Source: Campylobacterales bacterium (GTDB taxonomy: Bacteria > Campylobacterota > Campylobacteria > Campylobacterales > Campylobacteraceae). Taken from it: DNA of 60,867 bases. Of the stretch, positions 43,628 to 51,858 are shown in pieces. The stretch covers positions 1-60,867 of the forward strand of contig JACUTV010000005.1 of the NCBI GenBank assembly GCA_014859645.1, written 5' to 3'. Position 1 is the stretch's first letter. Every line of letters begins with the position of its first letter. The position numbers were made by a program, and so were the translations under genes. Under the pieces are notes generated by a model, which saw only the letters and a program-made list of their open reading frames with translations, did no database searches and was not told the origin of the DNA.

Positions 43628-44407
43628 TCAAACGCCTAAAATGACATTGGAAGCTTCGATACATGCAAAGACTTTTTGACCCTCCTCAAGGGCTAACGCT
43701 TTACATGTAAGGTTAGAAACGGTGGCGGCGATAGTGCTTTTGCTCTCAAGCTCTACAATCACTTCCGTGTGCGTAGCGCCCTCTACAAGGTCAATAATCG
43801 TGCCTTGGAGCTTATTTTCATAGGAGGCATCATCGGGTTTTTCTTTAAAGATAAGCACCGAACTGGCCTTGATGATGGCGATGGCTTTGTCGTGGATGCC
43901 AATCCCTAGCGTCTCAAAACTTTGTAAGGTGATAGAAGAGTAAAGTTTATCAAACCCCTTAACCGTTAGTTCAATCTCAGCACGTACCGCGTCTGCTTTG
44001 ATACTCGTCACCACACCCAAGAGTTGATTTCTCGCGCTTAAGCGTAACGCAACTCTATCAAGCACCAAAATCATCTCTTCCATGGTTTCATTATCTTTAG
44101 AAAAAAGGTCTAAAAACTGTTGGTGTTTTTCTTCAATGGTATGAAAAGCTTTGATTAACGCCTCACCCTTTGGGGTCAAAAATGTTCCCCCGCCCCCTTT
44201 TCCACCGCTCACGCGCTCTACTAGCGGTGCATCGGAGAGGTTGTTCATGGCATCCACTGCGTCCCACGCTGCTTTGTAGCTCATCTTCATTCCTTTAGCG
44301 GCTGCGTGGATGGAACCTGTGAGTCGGATTTGTTCCAAAAGCTCAATCCGCCCACGGCCAAGGTAGTTTTTATCGCTCTTTGTCATCCACAATCGCGCTT
44401 CAAGCAT
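43628..44407 (-). CDS. modE: ModE molybdate-responsive transcription regulator
   Basis: 259 residues. The N-terminal winged helix (about 18-110) has the ModE pattern GSIHAAAKGMKMSYKAAWDA and GGKGGGGTFLTPKGEALI. Two Mop domains follow, the first beginning with RLSARNQLLG (about 121), as in full-length E. coli ModE. It binds molybdate or tungstate and then DNA. It is expressed from its own promoter (44436-44464), divergent from the receptor operon. Three matching operator boxes lie in the window. AAAGGA precedes the ATG. Confidence 0.95.
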   Translation of the reverse strand: MLEARLWMTKSDKNYLGRGRIELLEQIRLTGSIHAAAKGMKMSYKAAWDAVDAMNNLSDAPLVERVSGGKGGGGTFLTPKGEALIKAFHTIEEKHQQFLDLFSKDNETMEEMILVLDRVALRLSARNQLLGVVTSIKADAVRAEIELTVKGFDKLYSSITLQSFETLGIGIHDKAIAIIKASSVLIFKEKPDDASYENKLQGTIIDLVEGATHTEVIVELESKSTIAATVSNLTCKALALEEGQKVFACIEASNVILGV

Positions 44408-44435
44408 GGTGTTCCTTTATGCTGTTATTGGACGA

Positions 44436-44464
44436 AGTATAGCCAAATCACGCCTAGGGGTCAA
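44436..44464 (-). promoter_or_regulatory. Promoter of modE
   Basis: On the minus strand, TTGACC (44464-44459), 17-bp spacer and TATACT (44441-44436), close to sigma-70 consensus. It has no ModE box, unlike the three operator promoters, so constitutive expression is likely. Confidence 0.75.
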
Positions 44465-44480
44465 TTTTTAATCACCTTAG

Positions 44481-44511
44481 CGTTGTATTTTAAAATATAT
44501 TACGGTAGACT
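44481..44511 (+). promoter_or_regulatory. ModE-type operator and promoter of the receptor/ABC operon
   Basis: -35 TTGTAT (44483-44488), 17-bp spacer and -10 TAGACT (44506-44511). The 24-bp near-palindrome CGTTGTATTTTAA then AATATATTACG spans 44481-44504. Placement is the same as at 41088 and 43531. Confidence 0.8.
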
Positions 44512-44528
44512 TCCCCTATCCTTTTCTT

Positions 44529-44575
44529 AAGATATACCCCACATATCTTGCCATAGACTATGTGGGGTGTTTTTT
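44529..44575 (+). promoter_or_regulatory. Leader attenuator: terminator with competing hairpin
   Basis: ACCCCACATA (44536-44545) pairs with TATGTGGGGT (44559-44568), followed by GTTTTTT: a strong intrinsic terminator inside the leader, before any gene. AAGATAT (44529-44535) pairs perfectly with ATATCTT (44543-44549) and would exclude the terminator. No upstream plus-strand gene needs a terminator here, so transcription attenuation of the operon is the likely role. Confidence 0.65.
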
Positions 44576-44634
44576 GTTAGGGGATGCGTGATTATTTTAA
44601 AATACTACGACCTAAAAAGAGAGGCTTTGTTGCG

Positions 44635-45645
44635 ATGCATTACGGGCTGTTTTGTTTGTTTGAACGTTTTATGGGATCACAAAAAGAAGCTATCGACGAC
44701 CAACTAAAGTTGGTTGCTTTAGCAGATGCGTTACGCTTTGACCATGTGTGGTTTGGCGAGCATCACTTTAACAACTTCAGCCTTTGCCCCTCCCCCACTC
44801 TTTTGCTCTCCTATGCCATCGCCATAACGCAACGTGTTAGGCTTGGATGTGCGGGGTTTTTAGCACCTTTTTACGACCCTATCCGTCTTGCCGAAGAGAT
44901 TGCAATGCTCGATATTTTAAGCAAAGGAAGACTCAACCTTGGCTTTGCTAAAGGGGCATTTGCGCCCGATGCTAAACATTTTGACGTCACCATCCAAAAC
45001 TTACGGCCTAAAATGTTTGAGTGTGTAAGCGCCATAGAACGTCTCCTCAACGACCTTTCGCCCACAACATTTAAGGGCATCTTTGTTGACTTTGAAGCAA
45101 CAAACATTCAACCCAAACCCATCCAAGAGGACATACCCACCTATATCGCGACCTTTTCCTCTTTGGAAACTGTTATATTTGCCGCCCAAAAAGGCTTTGG
45201 CTTGATGTTTTCCCAAGGGGCAACCCTTGAAGAGTGTGCGTATGCGTGTGAAGCGTACGAAGCCCTTGCGGGCGTAAAACCTCGCGTCATCCTTTTGCGC
45301 ACCTTATGCATTGACCCCGACCATGAACAAGCCCTCGCCTTTGCGCGCCCTGCACTTGACCATTTTGCAAAGTCCATGCGCGCTGCTTCTTCGTTTGGTG
45401 TCGCGCCACGTTTCGACCCTCAAAAATACCAATCCCTTATCACGCAAAGAGATGTTTTTTTTGACGGTGAAAAAATGTTTCATTGCGGCATCATTGGCAA
45501 CGAAGAAGCGTGCATCGCCAAACTGCGAAACATCAAAGAACACCTTGAAAACGTCACCGTTGTGTTTAAACCTTTAGGGACAAATTTTCTTACCAACAGT
45601 ACATTTTTACGGAGGTTTAATGACGACGTTCGCCCCTACTGCTAA
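44635..45645 (+). CDS. Luciferase-like (LLM class) flavin-dependent monooxygenase
   Basis: 336 residues. LLM hallmarks: MHYGLFCLFERF start, FDHVWFGEHHFNNFSLCPSP, GRLNLGFAKGAF. It would use reduced flavin and oxygen. The ATG at 44635 is chosen because the family starts M-x-(F/Y)-G-LF and AAGAGAGG lies 10 nt upstream; an ATG at 44584 lacks a spaced ribosome site. It is first gene of the ModE-box operon and overlaps the permease gene by 26 bp. Some LLM enzymes degrade metal chelates such as NTA or EDTA, so release of metal from an imported complex is conceivable but unproven. Confidence 0.87.
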   Translation: MHYGLFCLFERFMGSQKEAIDDQLKLVALADALRFDHVWFGEHHFNNFSLCPSPTLLLSYAIAITQRVRLGCAGFLAPFYDPIRLAEEIAMLDILSKGRLNLGFAKGAFAPDAKHFDVTIQNLRPKMFECVSAIERLLNDLSPTTFKGIFVDFEATNIQPKPIQEDIPTYIATFSSLETVIFAAQKGFGLMFSQGATLEECAYACEAYEALAGVKPRVILLRTLCIDPDHEQALAFARPALDHFAKSMRAASSFGVAPRFDPQKYQSLITQRDVFFDGEKMFHCGIIGNEEACIAKLRNIKEHLENVTVVFKPLGTNFLTNSTFLRRFNDDVRPYC

Positions 45646-46654
45646 GCAGGTTTTCTTGTTTTTAGGCATCACACTTTTGCTCTGTTTTTGTATTCTTGGT
45701 GCGTTTTGGATAGGACACTATCCCATTTCCACTGCCCAATACTACCACGTGGTACGCTATGGACTTGGGTTAGACTACGACGCTTTGGCGCTTGAAAACA
45801 TTCATGCCGCCTTTACGATTTTATATGATATTCGTCTGCCTCGCATTGTTGCTGCTGTGCTTATTGGGGCAGCACTTTCTGTCTCGGGAGCAGTGTTTCA
45901 GGGTATCTTTGTTAACCCCCTCGTCTCACCAGGCATCTTGGGCGTACTCTCAGGCGCCTCTTTTGGCGCGGCCCTTGGGATGTTAGGCGGGCATGCCCCT
46001 TATGTGGTGCAACTCTGGGCCTTTGGCTTTGGGTTTGTAGCCGTGTTTGTGGCGCTAGGTATTGCTAAGTTTTATGGGAAAAACAACACGGTCTTGATGC
46101 TCGTACTTGGTGGCGTGATTAGCTCTTCGCTCTTTGGTGCATTGCTCTCTTTAGTCAAATACATTGCTGACCCTTACAATGCCTTGCCTTCCATCGTCTA
46201 TTGGCTCATGGGCTCTTTGGCACTGGTGAACATCCAGGGAGTGCAAGTGGCAGCTCCTATTATGGTTGTTTCCATGTTGATTCTCATCGCTTTTAGCAAA
46301 CACATCAACGTGCTAAGCCTCGGAGAAGAAGACGCCAAAGCCTTGGGTGTTTCGGTAGAAAAAATCCGTTTTATTCTCATCGTTCTTGCTACCTTACTCA
46401 GTGCCATCAGCGTCATGCTTGCAGGTATCATCGGTTGGGTTGGGCTTGTGGTGCCTCACATTGCACGCTTTTTGGTGGGAGCAAACCACGTGGTGTTGCT
46501 TCCCTTTTGTGCCCTTTTGGGTGCGGTGTTTTTACTCGTTGTAGATTCTCTCTCACGAGGTGTTTTTAGTGTTGAAGTGCCCCTTGGTATCTTAACAGCG
46601 CTGATTGGAATCCCCGTATTTATCCTCGCACTTCAACACACGGCACGGCGGTAG
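45620..46654 (+). CDS. FecCD-family ABC importer permease (MolB-like)
   Basis: A 344-residue permease with about nine to ten membrane segments and FecCD motifs RLPRIVAAVLIGAALSVSGA, NPLVSPGILGVLSGASFGAA and GWVGLVVPHIARFLVG. This superfamily moves siderophores, B12, haem, nickel chelates and, in the Haemophilus MolBCA case, molybdate and tungstate. The ModE operator upstream favours the last. ACGGAGG lies 6 nt before the ATG. Confidence 0.9.
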   Translation: MTTFAPTAKQVFLFLGITLLLCFCILGAFWIGHYPISTAQYYHVVRYGLGLDYDALALENIHAAFTILYDIRLPRIVAAVLIGAALSVSGAVFQGIFVNPLVSPGILGVLSGASFGAALGMLGGHAPYVVQLWAFGFGFVAVFVALGIAKFYGKNNTVLMLVLGGVISSSLFGALLSLVKYIADPYNALPSIVYWLMGSLALVNIQGVQVAAPIMVVSMLILIAFSKHINVLSLGEEDAKALGVSVEKIRFILIVLATLLSAISVMLAGIIGWVGLVVPHIARFLVGANHVVLLPFCALLGAVFLLVVDSLSRGVFSVEVPLGILTALIGIPVFILALQHTARR

Positions 46655-46657
46655 GCC

Positions 46658-47449
46658 ATGTTAAGACTTGAAGGAGTTTCTTGTGGTTATGGCGAAACAA
46701 CTGTCTTAAGTGAGGTGGGGTTTCATGTAAAAAAAGGAGAGATTCTTTCCCTCCTAGGTGCCAATGGAAGCGGAAAAAGCACCCTCCTTAAAGCCATCGT
46801 CGGATTGCTTCCTTACAAAGGCAAAATACACATCCAAGAGAGTGAGGCGAAACATCTTCGGGCGAAAAAGCGCGCGGCATTGCTAGCGTACGTACCTCAA
46901 AGCACCTTTGTGCCTTTTGATTTTAGCGTGCTAGACATTGTCCTCACAGGACGGTTTCACGCCGCTTCTTTTGGCCTTAGTTACACCAAAAAAGATAAAG
47001 AAATCGCGCGGGCATCTTTGGAGCGGGCAGGCATTGCGCATTTTGAAAACAGGATTTACCGCACCCTCAGTGGCGGAGAACGTCAACTGGTGCTCATCGC
47101 ACGGGCGTTGGCACAACAAAGCGCGCTGATTGTCATGGATGAGCCTGTGACGGGACTTGACCTTGGCAATCAAATGCGTCTGCTTGACACGTTGCAAACC
47201 TTGACACAAGAAGGGTACGCCATCGTCCAAACTACCCATCACCCTGACCATGCTTTGCGCATTTCTGATGCGGTAGTGTGGATTCATGAAGGAAAGGTGC
47301 TAGATTACGGGATGCCCGAATCCGTCATCAACGCCAACCGCATTCACGCCATCTACGGCGTAGAATCCCAAGTGGTCATTGACCTTCGAGGGACACGCCA
47401 TCTCTTGCCACTAGGCTTTACATGTAAGGAAACCCCATGCGCATTTTAG
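46658..47449 (+). CDS. ABC importer ATPase of FecCD type (MolC-like)
   Basis: 263 residues. Walker A GANGSGKST, Q loop YVPQS, signature LSGGERQ, Walker B LIVMDEPV, switch His in QTTHHP. It begins 3 bp after the permease stop and overlaps the binding-protein gene by 13 bp. A TTACATGTAA copy lies in that overlap (47418). Confidence 0.92.
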   Translation: MLRLEGVSCGYGETTVLSEVGFHVKKGEILSLLGANGSGKSTLLKAIVGLLPYKGKIHIQESEAKHLRAKKRAALLAYVPQSTFVPFDFSVLDIVLTGRFHAASFGLSYTKKDKEIARASLERAGIAHFENRIYRTLSGGERQLVLIARALAQQSALIVMDEPVTGLDLGNQMRLLDTLQTLTQEGYAIVQTTHHPDHALRISDAVVWIHEGKVLDYGMPESVINANRIHAIYGVESQVVIDLRGTRHLLPLGFTCKETPCAF

Positions 47450-48456
47450 TCTTGGTTTTGTCTGTTTTACTGTTTTCCACAGCCCTTTGTGCCCAAACGG
47501 ATATGCTAGGAAGAACCGTGCCTGTCCCTGTGCATGTGACCAAAGCCTTTTCTGCATCTCCACCCATGATGGTGTTGCTGTACACCTTGGCACCCGAAAA
47601 AATGGTAGGGGTTAATTACAATTTCTTAGAAGTAGAAAAACGCTTTATGCTGCCCTACATACAAACCCTTCCTGTGTTGGGTGGCTTTTTTGGTGGAGGC
47701 AACCACGCCAATCTTGAAAAAATTCTCTCTTTAAAACCCAATATCGTTTTTGCGTGGGACACAAGCCACCAAAGTGCTGGGGATTTTGAAAAAACCTTAA
47801 ATACCTTTGATATTCCTGTGGTATACATACGCCAAAACACCCTGCGCGATAGTCTTGAAGCACTCACGGTGGCGGGAATCTACCTCAAGGAAGAAGCGCG
47901 CGCACAAACCCTTGTCGCGTACGGAGAAGCCAATCTTGCGCGTGTGGAAAAAAGTGTTGAAACCTTAGGAGAGCGCCCACGAAAACGGGTCTTTTTTGCT
48001 CAAGGGCAAGATGGCTTAAATACCGAATGCTCCAACGACCGCCAGTCTGAAATCATCTCTTTCACAGGTGGAGTCAATGTTCATGTCTGCCCCAACACAC
48101 CAGAAGGAAACTACAAGCGGGAAAAAATAACCCTTGAAAAGCTTTACATGTACGACCCAGATGTTATCTTTGTGCGAGAAAAAAGCTTTTTTGAGAGCTT
48201 AAACGACACGCATCCGTGGCACAACCTCACCGCATACCAACAAGGACAGATTTACCTCGTGCCCTCTTCTCCTTTTGCGTGGCTGAGCCGACCGCCCTCA
48301 CTGGTACGATTTTTGGGGGTTGTATGGATGCACTATGTATTGTATCCCGAACATTTTCCTGTTGTTATTGACAAAGAAATCAGAGAATTTTATGAACTGT
48401 TTTTACATGTAAGCTTAAGCGATACAGAAATTCAACACCTACTAAAAGGAGAGTAA
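47437..48456 (+). CDS. Periplasmic binding protein of FecCD-type importer (MolA-like)
   Basis: 339 residues. Signal peptide MRILVLVLSVLLFSTALCAQ, then a TroA/BtuF-type fold (MLGRTVPVPVHVTKAFSASP, LEKILSLKPNIVFAWD, LYMYDPDVIFVRE, PFAWLSRPPSLVRFLGV). No lipobox is evident; the Cys near 18 lies inside the signal sequence. Homologues in Campylobacterota are often annotated for iron, nickel or B12. Operon control by a ModE-type promoter argues for molybdate/tungstate or a complex of these. Confidence 0.87.
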   Translation: MRILVLVLSVLLFSTALCAQTDMLGRTVPVPVHVTKAFSASPPMMVLLYTLAPEKMVGVNYNFLEVEKRFMLPYIQTLPVLGGFFGGGNHANLEKILSLKPNIVFAWDTSHQSAGDFEKTLNTFDIPVVYIRQNTLRDSLEALTVAGIYLKEEARAQTLVAYGEANLARVEKSVETLGERPRKRVFFAQGQDGLNTECSNDRQSEIISFTGGVNVHVCPNTPEGNYKREKITLEKLYMYDPDVIFVREKSFFESLNDTHPWHNLTAYQQGQIYLVPSSPFAWLSRPPSLVRFLGVVWMHYVLYPEHFPVVIDKEIREFYELFLHVSLSDTEIQHLLKGE

Positions 48457-50445
48457 ATGAAAAGAGTGTTTCTAGGGAGCATCATTGCCGCAGCGGCATT
48501 GCAAGCCAATGTGTACGAATTAGGGCGGGTAGAAGTGGTGTCCCAAACGGATATCAGTCAAAACAAGGCAACGGAAGTCATCGATGCTCAAGTGATAAAA
48601 GAAACTGAGAGCAAAACCATCGTGGAAGCCTTGCAACACATCCCCGGTGTTTTTATAGACCACTCGGGCGCTAAAAATCAGATGGACGTACGGGTGCGCG
48701 GGTTTAAAAAGAGTCGTGTGCCTGTTTTTGTGGACGGCATTCCTGTGTACGTGCCGTATAACCGTGAAACCGACCTTGGTAGATTTACCACCTACGACAT
48801 CGCTGAAATCTCTGTTTCCAAAGGCTACACGTCCCCCATGTACGGAGCAAACACCATCGGTGGGGCAGTCAATATCGTCACTAATAAACCTAGCAAAACC
48901 TTTGAAGGAGAGGTGGGTGCTGGTATTTTTAGCGGAGACGGGCATGAGGAGTATCTCACTCTAGGCACCAACCAAGGCACCTTTTATGGGTTGTTTTCAC
49001 TCTCCAATTACCAACGGGACTATTTTAATCTTTCAAAAGACTTTACCGACAACGGGCATCAAAAAGGTAAAAAACGCACCAATTCTGACAACAAAGACCG
49101 TAAACTCAACCTCAAAGTCGGCTACACGCCCAACGATACAGACGAATACTCCTTTAACTACATCGTGCAACGGGGCGAAAAAGGGCAACCTTATTACGCG
49201 GGTGATTTGACCGCACCTTTTGTGGGCGCGGGCATGCGAAACCGTCATTGGCGTTGGCCAGATTGGGATAAGACAAGTTATTATGCCATCACTAAAACCG
49301 CTTTAGGCAACATGGTTACCCTCAAAACACGCTTTTACAGAGATGAGTTTTACAACAAAATGGAAAACTATGGCAATTTGCCAGCTTCTGCAACCGCCAC
49401 GACGCCCCAGGATACTTCTGAGTACGATGATTACACCCTAGGAGGAAATATTGAGCTTGGCATCCAGCTCTCTGCCGTCCAACTACTCAAATTTTCCGTC
49501 TCGCAAAAGAACGACTATCATAAAGACATTAGCTCAAATTCTCCAAATGCAGACATCAAAACCTCAGGGACTACACGCTCTTATGGTGTTGAATATTCCC
49601 TCAAAGCAACCGATGCCCTCACATGGGTCGTGGGTGCGTCTTATGATAAAAATGAGGTAAAAAAAGCCCAGTACCGCGATGCTACGCGCACCTACGTAGA
49701 AGGCGAACACCCCAAGTACGACTCAGACGCCCTTAATCCAGCGACCGCACTGTACTACACCCTCAGCGACGCCACCATGCTTTACGGGAGCATTGCTAGA
49801 AAAAGCAACATGCCCACATTGACCGAACGCTACTCTACACGTTTTGACACAACGGTACCAAACCCTAGCCTTAAAGCTGAAAAATCCCTCAACTATGAAG
49901 TGGGGGTAGAACATAAACTCAACAATGAACACCTTTTAAAAGGGGCTATTTTCTTGAGCTATTCGGATGATTTTATCGCATCAGTCAACATTGGCGGGGG
50001 ATATTCTCAGTCACAAAACATCGGCAAAGAGGAGCACAAAGGGGTTGAACTTTCGCTAGACTCTTACTGGACCGACGCCCTCTCAAGCAGTGTGGCATAC
50101 ACCTATATTGACGCGGAAGTGAAAGACAATATGAACAACCCTTACGTGAGTGACATTCCCAAACACAGCCTTGTCGCAAGGGCTAAGTATTCGCCCTTAG
50201 CTGCGCTAGACATCATCCCTCAAATCCGCTACGAGAGTGAACGATATGTGCGTAGTGAAGCCATTTACAGCGACTACAAAACCAAAGAATTTTTCCTCAT
50301 GGACCTCAAGATTGCCTACCGTGTCATGAAAGATTTGGAACTTTCAGCGGGTGTGAAAAACCTCTTTGACAAAGACTATGTTTACAGCTACGGCTACCCC
50401 CAAGAAGGGCGAAACTACTACGCCAACGTGCGTTACAGTTTTTAA
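48457..50445 (+). CDS. TonB-dependent outer-membrane receptor
   Basis: 662 residues. Signal peptide MKRVFLGSIIAAAALQANVY, TonB-box-like start (LGRVEVVSQ), plug domain (about 40-150: ALQHIPGVFIDHSG, RVRGFKKSRVPVFVDGIPVY, YGANTIGGAVNIVTN) and a 22-strand-type barrel ending in Phe (YYANVRYSF). It is last in the ModE-box operon, 0 bp after the binding-protein stop, with AAAGGAG before the ATG. It is the probable outer-membrane entry gate for the ABC importer. The ligand is not visible in the sequence. Confidence 0.92.
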   Translation: MKRVFLGSIIAAAALQANVYELGRVEVVSQTDISQNKATEVIDAQVIKETESKTIVEALQHIPGVFIDHSGAKNQMDVRVRGFKKSRVPVFVDGIPVYVPYNRETDLGRFTTYDIAEISVSKGYTSPMYGANTIGGAVNIVTNKPSKTFEGEVGAGIFSGDGHEEYLTLGTNQGTFYGLFSLSNYQRDYFNLSKDFTDNGHQKGKKRTNSDNKDRKLNLKVGYTPNDTDEYSFNYIVQRGEKGQPYYAGDLTAPFVGAGMRNRHWRWPDWDKTSYYAITKTALGNMVTLKTRFYRDEFYNKMENYGNLPASATATTPQDTSEYDDYTLGGNIELGIQLSAVQLLKFSVSQKNDYHKDISSNSPNADIKTSGTTRSYGVEYSLKATDALTWVVGASYDKNEVKKAQYRDATRTYVEGEHPKYDSDALNPATALYYTLSDATMLYGSIARKSNMPTLTERYSTRFDTTVPNPSLKAEKSLNYEVGVEHKLNNEHLLKGAIFLSYSDDFIASVNIGGGYSQSQNIGKEEHKGVELSLDSYWTDALSSSVAYTYIDAEVKDNMNNPYVSDIPKHSLVARAKYSPLAALDIIPQIRYESERYVRSEAIYSDYKTKEFFLMDLKIAYRVMKDLELSAGVKNLFDKDYVYSYGYPQEGRNYYANVRYSF

Positions 50446-50450
50446 TCTTT

Positions 50451-50480
50451 TGCTTGTCTCCTGCTATTAGGGGGCAAGCA
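50451..50480 (+). terminator. Terminator-like hairpin after receptor gene
   Basis: GCTTGTCTCC (50452-50461) pairs with GGGGGCAAGC (50470-50479), ten pairs with G-T wobbles and an 8-nt loop, then CTTTCTTTAC. Confidence 0.6.
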
Positions 50481-50533
50481 CTTTCTTTACATGTAGGGAA
50501 AAAATGGGGTAAGATGGCGCAAAAAGGAAACAA

Positions 50534-50845
50534 ATGGTCCAGTACAACCTTCTTGCCCCCACGCCCCACTTAAACAACGAAGAACACACCACCACCCTAC
50601 TCTCCCGTCCTAGTACTAAAATCTTTCACATCGTCTCGCCACCTCACTTTCAAAGTGACCTTTTTTGCCAAAACGAAGACGAATGGGTCACCTTGCTCCA
50701 AGGGGAAGCAACACTCACTATAGCAGAAGAACCGCACCTTTTAAAAGCGGGTGACACCTTACTCATCCCCGCCAACACGCCCCATCAAGTGATGGACACG
50801 TCCGAAAAACCTTTGGCTATGTGGCTAGCGGTACATGTAGGGTAG
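50534..50845 (+). CDS. Small cupin-domain protein
   Basis: 103 residues, a single cupin barrel: EDEWVTLLQGEATLTI and LLKAGDTLLIPANTPHQV with the conserved His. Function cannot be assigned; related small cupins bind metals or sugars. AAAAAGGAAACAA precedes the ATG. It is the last gene of this block before a degraded stretch. Confidence 0.82.
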   Translation: MVQYNLLAPTPHLNNEEHTTTLLSRPSTKIFHIVSPPHFQSDLFCQNEDEWVTLLQGEATLTIAEEPHLLKAGDTLLIPANTPHQVMDTSEKPLAMWLAVHVG

Positions 50846-51022
50846 TTCGGTATGGCAGTAATTCTCAATGCACTAAAAAACGTTCTACTTACAAAGTTTT
50901 TGACATAGTGACTCCAAAAATCAGCTATTCAAAATACGATAGGCTTTATGTGTCGCATAAAGCCTACAAAAAAGATGGATTTTCAGTGGTCATGCCAGGA
51001 GGCTCTATAACACATAACGTAA
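50846..51022. other. Non-coding or degraded stretch after cupin gene
   Basis: Several short frames run through here, one of 78 codons crossing from the cupin gene end, but none has a convincing ribosome site or recognised motif. It looks like decayed sequence leading into the SGNH remnant. Confidence 0.5.
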
Positions 51023-51169
51023 TGCGAAAAAAATGGAATTATTTTTATCGATATTAATCAAATTCTTACACCCGAAGAGGTTCTTAATGAAGACGTTACT
51101 TACGATGGCATTCATTTAAATGCCAAAGGCTATCAACAGTGGAAAAGTGTACTTTTAGATTACATATAA
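51023..51169 (+). pseudogene. C-terminal remnant of an SGNH/GDSL-type hydrolase
   Basis: A 48-codon frame reads GIIFIDINQILTPEEV … YDGIHLNAKGYQQW and ends at a TAA. The D-G-I-H-L-N/T-x-x-G-Y motif is the block V catalytic Asp-His of SGNH hydrolases. No start codon, and the N-terminal GDS block is absent or destroyed. It is a gene fragment. Confidence 0.7.
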
Positions 51170-51232
51170 AGGTTATAGTAGCGTCCAAAACGCTTTTTAA
51201 TAGATATTAAAAATCTCATTAGCAAAACTAGC

Positions 51233-51262
51233 TGTCAAAAAGCGTACGCTATATGGTACAAT
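51233..51262 (+). promoter_or_regulatory. Promoter and operator palindrome of yefM-yoeB
   Basis: TGTCAA (51233-51238) and TACAAT (51257-51262) are plausible -35/-10 boxes with an 18-bp spacer. Between them lies the perfect palindrome AGCGTACGCT (51241-51250), a natural site for antitoxin autoregulation. Confidence 0.55.
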
Positions 51263-51286
51263 GTAAAAAACTTATGAGGATTTACC

Positions 51287-51532
51287 ATGAATCGCATCGT
51301 ATCTGTCAGCCAAGCTAGAGCCAATATCTACAGTATTATGGACGAAACTGCACAAACCCATGAACCTGTTCTCATTACCGGCAAAAGAAACAACGTCGTC
51401 ATGCTCGCGCAAGAAGATTGGAATGCCATCCAAGAAACCCTTTATCTCAATGCAGTACCCGGTCTCGCTCGTTCTATCCAAGAATCCATGCAAGCGGATG
51501 ATGAAGAGTTTAGCGACACGCTCGCATGGTAA
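51287..51532 (+). CDS. yefM: YefM/Phd-family antitoxin
   Basis: 81 residues: VSVSQARANIYSIMDETAQ, PVLITGKRNNVVMLAQEDW and a C-terminal acidic toxin-binding tail. It is the antitoxin and autorepressor of the type II pair. It overlaps the toxin gene by 7 bp. GAGGATTTACC precedes the ATG. Confidence 0.92.
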   Translation: MNRIVSVSQARANIYSIMDETAQTHEPVLITGKRNNVVMLAQEDWNAIQETLYLNAVPGLARSIQESMQADDEEFSDTLAW

Positions 51533-51795
51533 AATACACCCTTCTTTACAGCAAATGGGCGCTCAAAGATGCCAAAAAGCTCTCGCGTGCAAACCTCGCC
51601 GACAAAGCGCAAATGCTCATTGGGATTCTCGAAAAAGACCCCTTTCAAACCCCACCACCTTTTGAAAAACTCGTAGGAAACCTAAGCGGTGCCTACTCTA
51701 GACGAATCAACATCCAACACCGCATCGTCTACGAAGTGCGCGAGGCAGACAAGGTTGTGAGAATCCACCGCATGTGGTCGCATTACGGGGAGTAA
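51526..51795 (+). CDS. yoeB: YoeB/Txe-family mRNA interferase toxin
   Basis: 89 residues of the RelE/YoeB fold: LYSKWALKDAKKLS, PPFEKLVGNLSGAYSRRIN, QHRIVYEV and C-terminal HRMWSHYGE with the catalytic His and Tyr. It cleaves mRNA at the ribosome. Length and overlap with yefM are typical. Confidence 0.92.
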   Translation: MVKYTLLYSKWALKDAKKLSRANLADKAQMLIGILEKDPFQTPPPFEKLVGNLSGAYSRRINIQHRIVYEVREADKVVRIHRMWSHYGE

Positions 51796-51858
51796 CCTAT
51801 CCTATTTTCCAGCGAACGGCACAAGAGCGCAATAGGACAATGCAATCAACGGTAAGAA

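Noticed and set aside
44512-44634. Molybdenum-cofactor riboswitch in the receptor-operon leader
   Set aside because: The leader is shorter than known Moco RNAs and I see only two simple competing hairpins; called a generic attenuator instead.
50821-51057. 78-codon frame overlapping the cupin gene end
   Set aside because: No ribosome site, no recognised motif, and it runs through decayed sequence before the SGNH remnant.
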